A DNA stretch of 64,000 nt from Phycomyces nitens (taxonomy: Eukaryota > Mucoromycota > Mucoromycetes > Mucorales > Phycomycetaceae): positions 8,618,001 to 8,682,000 of the forward strand of contig JAHRBC010000002.1 in assembly GCA_022702545.1 (NCBI GenBank). The letters are read 5' to 3'. Below the pieces are notes generated by a model, which did not search any database, was not told the origin of the DNA, and worked only from the letters and a program-made list of their open reading frames with translations. Positions 59,036 through 64,000 of this stretch are shown piece after piece (the stretch's first letter is position 1; each line of letters opens with the position of its first letter). A program made the position numbers and the translations under genes.

Positions 59036-59313
59036 TGAGGTAGATTAGGGTTTTTAGGGAACTAGTAGATACTGTGAGAGTGTTATTTATTAAAGAAAGA
59101 ATATTATGGTGGTTTATATACTTATTATTCTAATTCCCTTTTAATGTAACGTCTATTGTGTAATGGTCGGTTATAACTGTTGAAGTGTGAAGTGTACGTG
59201 TGCCTGGTGTGTAACTGCTCCTGAGATGTTAACCTGCCAGGGTCATTAGCAAAGAGGAACCGGAGATCGGTTGTGGAGTCTGTATTTCACTCAGCTGTGG
59301 TGTGTATACCACA
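59036..59313 (-). repeat. 5' LTR of the intact Gypsy element
   Basis: 278 bp. Downstream on the coding strand comes TTTTTTACTGTGAATTG, with no clear match to the end of a tRNA. Its TACTGTGA is complementary to TCACAGTA within the LTR, a possible self-priming arrangement. Confidence 0.95.
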
Positions 59314-59576
59314 CATGGAATGTCTTTTCATCTGACAATGAGGTAGTTGTAGTACCATAGAAAGGGCTCGTAAGTTTTTAGGCAACCTTGTTTATTGAAA
59401 TGAGCATTTTATTTGGTGTTAAAGATGTTGCGCATTTTTGAGAAAAATAATTTTTGTCCTGTGTAAATGAAACGGTAACATAACTACTATTTTTTGAAAC
59501 CAATTTTTTGTTTTTGACATTATTAGCCACTGTTTTATTTGGTATTAAATATTTGGGTGACAAAATAAGAGAATGA

Positions 59577-62500
59577 TTATAGGATTGATAGGTTACCCTT
59601 GGTGATACGTAAGTTGGTATTAAAAACAAAATATGGCGCAATCACAAAAAATTGATTGCTGTTTGGTGGGTATTGAATGAGACCAACTTGATGGATGATA
59701 TCATCTACGTTGATGACGGCGAAAGTTGGTGGGGGTATATGTCCATTCAGGGTATCAGTTCGTCTCTTCTTCACAATTGGGACGGAAAAGTCATGTGCCG
59801 CTGTGGTATGCTCCTTCATGACATCAACAAATGCCAAAAAATGTGTTATGCCATGGGTATCTTTATGTTGAAAATAAAACTCTACAGTGCCAACGAGCCA
59901 GCTTTGGATGGGTATATTGCGATGACTAGATGAAGATTTAAGAATGTGAGCAATCTTTACTTTGTATTTTGACTAATACCAATACTTACTTTTTATATAT
60001 ACAAGTAAACATGATATGATGGTTACCGCGGCTGGTCTCGTTTTTCATTTTTCGATATATGGATGAAGAGTACACTGTAGAGTCTTTCCAAAGGCGGGAA
60101 GCAACAACAATTGATGAGTCAGCGATCTCAGTGGTATATGTGGTGGTATTTCGGGTATAATATCTGAGCAACGCATTTCTCACAATGTTGCTGTTTATGT
60201 CTTCAATAGTATCATCAAGCAACTGGGTATTACGATGAAATGGTTCCCATAGCTGAGCACCACTTTCATCGTTGGGTATATTTATGAAACTTGATTTGTT
60301 GTAGGTATGAGGATGAATGATGCTGGTATGGTTATGAAGATCGATGGCTGTATGGATATATCTGTGGATCGCAAATCGTTCTACGAGTAAGCTGGCATTT
60401 CGCCCGCCTTTGGACTTTGACCTAATGAGCTTGGAATAGACGCCAATAATCCTCTCCATCGATCTGGTAGAATAACTTCTTAGAGGGCCCTGGCGTCTTA
60501 TTATATGGGGTATATGGATGAGATAATGCTGGACTGGTCGGAAGACACTACGAGATAGTGTCTTTTGATGAACTTGGTATAATAGGAATGCATGCCAGTC
60601 TTTGAAATGCCTATTGAAAAAAAAGGTAATAATAAATGTTAAATAAAAGTAATGATTCACTTTTGTTTGACATACCTCTCCATTTCGTCGATCAGGGTAT
60701 ATGTGAGGGACCATTGTAATGCAAGTGCACACCCTTTTACCAAGGACAAGACGGCAATTTTTGCAGCTCTGCTTGGTAAATAGGGGACGACAACTGTGGG
60801 TATAATGTAAAGGAGGAAATCGAGCCAATCTACTGCACGAGTGCCATCTATTTTCTGGAATATATTGTCGAAGCTGCCTTGGAATGAAACGGGTATAAAC
60901 TGCCTAGAGTTGGAAATGCAGTTGCCAATGGTCTCCAAGTCAGATCTGGGTATATAAAAAGGGTAATTGTCTGCTGACTGGGTATTGTCTTCTTGGGTAT
61001 AGTAAAAAATTTTGTCTTTAGATTGAGCGACGGATATAAGTTCAAAGAGGTGTTTGCCGATTCCTCTTGCAATTAAATGCAGTTCATCTAATGCAAAAAA
61101 TGATGAACCTGAAAATGTTGCGAGCTCGGTAAAGAGACTTGGCTGGTATATATTTTTGATCTATTATAAATAATTATTTAGTATAAAAAGAATGATTAAT
61201 TGAATATTCATATACTTACAGGGTTGCTGGTATAAAAATCTTCAACAGGTCTTAGAGGAGCAGAGCTGTCGTCAAAGTATACTCCATGCCTTCTGTTATC
61301 TGCTGGTTTTCCCTTGGTCTCGCAAATACGGCAACCAAACAGACTGCTATGTGACCCAAGATGGGCCATGTCTGCAACTGCAGGGATGTCTCCAGACGCG
61401 AGCAGCAAGTGAACTTTTGATCAGCATATTTCAGCCCCATTGTGCTTTACAATGAGGCCATGAACTTCGAGGTCCTTTAGCTCATTTATGATGGGTATTA
61501 AAAATGAATCCAAATCGGATGGTTTTTTAGGACCAGGCAAAATGGCAAGTTGTATGAGGTATGGGGTGGTATATCTAAGCTTTTAATTAGTATTTTGTTT
61601 GTTTAAAATATTAATTACCTTATGGATGGATCGATGTTGAAAATGATTAAATGAATGATGGTATATGAGGCTTTGCCTTTTTTCTGGTTGACAAAACCAT
61701 CGGTGTAAAGGCCCAAGGCAATGTCGTCGGGACTGGAGAACATGCCTTGTCTCATTAGCTGCTGATAGTTCTCACCATCAAAGATATCACTTATCTTGCC
61801 AGCACGTGATTCTCTGTTGGCTCTATGGTGGAGGAGCTCTCTGGTCTCAGAATTGGCAAGCATTTTTGCCAGAACATCCCCAATGGAGAGGATCTTCATT
61901 GTTGCAATGGGGACTTTGACAATACTGTCATTCAGCTTGTACCGTTGTTCACCACAGGCTGCACATTCAACTTGCTCATTGCCCAAGTTGTACAGCTTAC
62001 AACCATTTGGGCACACATCATAGTCATGGCCCCGGATGTCAGACCTTGACTGGAGCATGTCATCAACAACATCGCCATGTCTAATCTTGGCTCCAGGTTC
62101 TAAAAAGAAAATGAATAATACAATTCATGTCAGTGATTGTTAAGTAAAATAACAGTAAGTAATATCATTTACCCAATATAATCTCATCGTGATCCCAAAT
62201 AAGTGTGTTTGCAAACCTAACAATATCTCTGTAGGCTGCCCTGGTTATCTTATGCTGAACGACCAAGTGAGAGAGATGGATGCTTAATAGCTCGGCTTTG
62301 GTAAATGTGTTTGGCCCAATTTGGCCATTGTTGTAGACATGTGCTCTACCCTCAGTGGTATCAAAAGTACAGCCACATTTGTACGAAAGGTTTTCATCAG
62401 CTTCCATAATGTCTATAGAAAAGGTATGTATATTATTGAGTAAAAACTTGGCTAACAATGGACATAATTGTATTTTTATTATTACCTGAATCGCTCATGT

Positions 62501-62714
62501 ATTCAATGTCATTGATATCATGTTCAACAACATCTTCCATTTCAACATCTTCGGAAATGTATTGAATGGTGCTATTTGACACCACAATACTTCTGTGGAG
62601 CCTCTTGTGGTTTTGCAGTTGCTGGTAATTGACAGCGTCAAAACCACACTGAGTACACACATATGCTTGTGTGGGCAATCTGTCTCTCTGCTGGGTGGAG
62701 TTGGAAGAAGACAT
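59577..62714 (-). pseudogene. F2 Tnp2-type transposase, seven exons, one stop seen
   Basis: Exons: 62714-62486, 62412-62173, 62099-61619, 61574-61220, 61160-60676, 60610-59990 and 59925-59577, matching F1 in phase. The order of blocks is C2H2 finger (VCTQCGF...KRLH), CPNGCKLYN/CAACGEQRY, LPGPKKPSD, ASGDIPAVADMAHLGSH with CRICETKGKP, DELHLIARGIGKHLF, GPLRSYSTRSMER, and a C-terminal QVGLIQYP region ending GNLSIL. The only clear lesion is TGA at 61423-61421, where F1 has CGA. The frameshifts of F1 are absent, so both derive from a functional ancestor and were damaged separately. It is a candidate for the youngest F copy here. Confidence 0.88.
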
Positions 62715-62958
62715 GTTGATAATAAGAGTAAATTGGTGGGTTGAGTAATGGTTTGAAGTATAAAAATACGAGAAGAATTGGATTCCAATAATCAGGTATG
62801 AAGAACACCTTTATACTCATAGAACTTTACACTAAACAGTTGTCTTGTTTTTTTTTCAATTCTCCTGGTAATAATAATAATGATGATTACAATAGAAATA
62901 TTTCTCATTCAATGGTTAAAACAATTATTGTTTAATAATGACAATACTAGGTAAGAGA

Positions 62959-63081
62959 TTATTTGACTAGTAATAGCAATAGCAGCAAAGACATTTCTTA
63001 GTCAATGACTACAAAATCAACATACCTGTCATCAATGAGTGTGGCTAGTGTGGCACGGCTAGGACAATGGCACTCCAGATT
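62959..63081 (-). CDS. Short conserved coding segment upstream of the F2 transposase
   Basis: Same 41-codon segment as in F1 (14245-14367): a CPSRA.LATLIDDRYVDFVVIDQE-type peptide ending LLVK and a stop. It has no start codon of its own. Probably the terminal exon of a small gene; function unknown. Confidence 0.4.
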
Positions 63082-63377
63082 TTTAATGGTAAGATATCAT
63101 AGACATTCCTTATATGAAGTTTAAACGTCATTAGAATCTGATCATTTACCAAATTAGGCACAAACGTCATTTTTATTGACAGCCTTAATTTGGATAAGAC
63201 AATCTATCACTGTCATGACAGGTGCCTTGGTAATCCTAGCCATGTCTTGTAAGTCATAATATTATATCATATTTTCCAAGACACTGAAATAATAATAAAT
63301 TTAAGTAGATATATAAATGTATGAGCATGACATAAGGTACAACATTTATTATCCTCTTACAAATTCATCATCAAAAT

Positions 63378-64000
63378 ATGTCAGATATGAACACTAAACT
63401 CATCAACTCGGTCAGAAAAGTTGAGCACGATGTTGCTGAAATAAAGCAAATGCTGCATACTCTTCAAGATCAGTTTAGTAAACAATTTGCTCCAATGATC
63501 AATGATGAAGAACTAAACACAATGCAACAGAGTATTGTGGAGCAAAGTGGTAAGATTTATTTATTTCTTAATTATATACAATCGTTTTATTAATATTTAT
63601 ATATATATATGCTTTTTTTTGCTAGCTCTTGAATGGGTAACCGAGTCTGTAAAAAGGGCTCAATTGACTGAATATCCTGACCTGCTTGGAAAATGACTGA
63701 TCGATACAAGTGGGGAGTTCAAAGGGAAGGATGATACCAAGCAATACAACATGCTTCTTCAAATGCTCCATCGTCAAGACTGGGAAGCACAGTGCAAAGA
63801 GATCCCAGAAGGACAAATTTTACCCCAATTCTTCCCTATGCCAGAATATGTGGTAACAACAAAGCACCTACAGCTCAAGTCACTGGCTCGCTCCATCAAA
63901 AGCAATCTGATTGACAAGGACTTTCCTGTAACTACCAAGACATGGAAAAGTATTCCTGGGAGCCAGCAGGAATACTACATGTTGCTACTCGAAAGACAGG
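63378..64000 (+). pseudogene. F2 companion gene, partial at the window edge
   Basis: Exon 1 (63378-63549) begins MSDMNTKLINSVRKVEHDVA. Exon 2 starts at 63626 and continues past the edge, with the in-frame TGA at 63694-63696 exactly as in F1. After the TGA the frame is open to 64000 (QMLHRQDWEAQCKEIPEGQ and onward). Residue differences from F1 in exon 1 are few (Lys for Thr, His for Cys). It diverges from the F2 transposase. See the F1 entry for possible meanings of the shared stop. Confidence 0.6.

Larger units (their letters stand above)
53928..59313 (-). mobile_element. Complete Ty3/Gypsy chromovirus, 5,386 bp (TSD CATGG)
   Basis: LTRs lie at 53928-54205 and 59036-59313, both 278 bp, TGAGG...ACCACA on the plus strand; reading them side by side I find no difference. 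CATGG is duplicated at 53923-53927 and 59314-59318. A polypurine tract (GAAGGGGGTAA on the minus strand) adjoins the 3' LTR at 54206. Apparent identity of the LTRs, the perfect duplication and the unbroken polyprotein indicate a very recent insertion. It is the youngest layer of the nest and has a solo-LTR relative at 2580-2860. Confidence 0.97.
53475..64000. mobile_element. F2: F-family CACTA element, runs off the right edge
   Basis: CACTACGGCGGAAAGACCGG starts at 53475 (left flank TAC). It is in opposite orientation to F1 and very similar: 3' end with the duplicated block, transposase on the minus strand (62714-59577) and companion gene on the plus strand from 63378. The Gypsy element at 53928-59313 is inserted in the second copy of the terminal duplication. 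F2 lies within the outer region of E5. Its 5' terminus is beyond the window. Confidence 0.9.

Noticed and set aside
1..64000. tRNA, rRNA or host protein genes
   Set aside because: I scanned for conserved tRNA arms and rRNA-like blocks and for non-transposon protein motifs and saw none I could support.

Overview
The window looks like a transposon graveyard from a fungal nuclear genome. It is AT-rich, and its genes are split by short introns (about 45-75 nt) with GTAAGT/GTATGT donors and TAG/CAG acceptors. Every recognisable protein is of mobile-element origin: Tnp2-type CACTA transposases, a chromodomain Gypsy polyprotein, a DIRS-like tyrosine recombinase and a Merlin/ISXO2-like transposase. 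This mix fits an early-diverging fungus (Mucoromycota is my best guess, by inference). I found no host housekeeping gene, rRNA, tRNA or bacterial-type feature.

Names used here. E elements are CACTA-type, with termini CACTGCAAAA... (E3's right end is CACTGGGAAAA...). They carry a Tnp2 transposase gene and a convergent four-exon companion gene that I call tnpA-like. F elements are CACTA-type with termini CACTACGGC..., a more distant seven-exon Tnp2 gene and a divergent small companion gene. G1 is a 2-kb non-autonomous CACTA element.

Layout. 1-1029: DIRS-like right end, split by a solo LTR (213-500). 1030-1724: decayed F end (F0). 1725-11275: old Tnp2 gene E1, broken by a solo LTR (2580-2860) and by a complete 6.16-kb CACTA element E2 (3825-9984, TSD TAA). 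11276-20440: F1, carrying a solo LTR (12405-12692) and G1 (15978-17954, TSD ATA). 20748-23035: 5'-truncated Gypsy element. 23603-23952: Merlin fragment. 23945-31298: E3, with apparently intact transposase and tnpA-like genes. 31299-34969: inverted partial relative E3b. 34970-35386: E2-type end. 35387-42125: a 6.7-kb minisatellite of 10-bp and 13-bp units with no stop codon in any of six frames, bounded on both sides by CACTA termini. 42126 onward: a five-deep nest, E4 containing F3, containing E5, containing F2, containing an intact Gypsy element with apparently identical LTRs (53928-59313, TSD CATGG); F2 runs off the right edge.

How the parts work together. In the E family the transposase and tnpA-like genes converge, and the outer region on the tnpA side carries a series of short exon-like segments with good splice sites pointing outward to the terminus. 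This arrangement recurs in E3, E3b and E5, and partly in E2. In the F family the companion gene and transposase diverge from a shared upstream region, and the ends carry repeated ACGGTAG-type motifs. Many insertions can be dated relative to each other because target-site duplications are preserved and the interrupted reading frames line up across the junctions.
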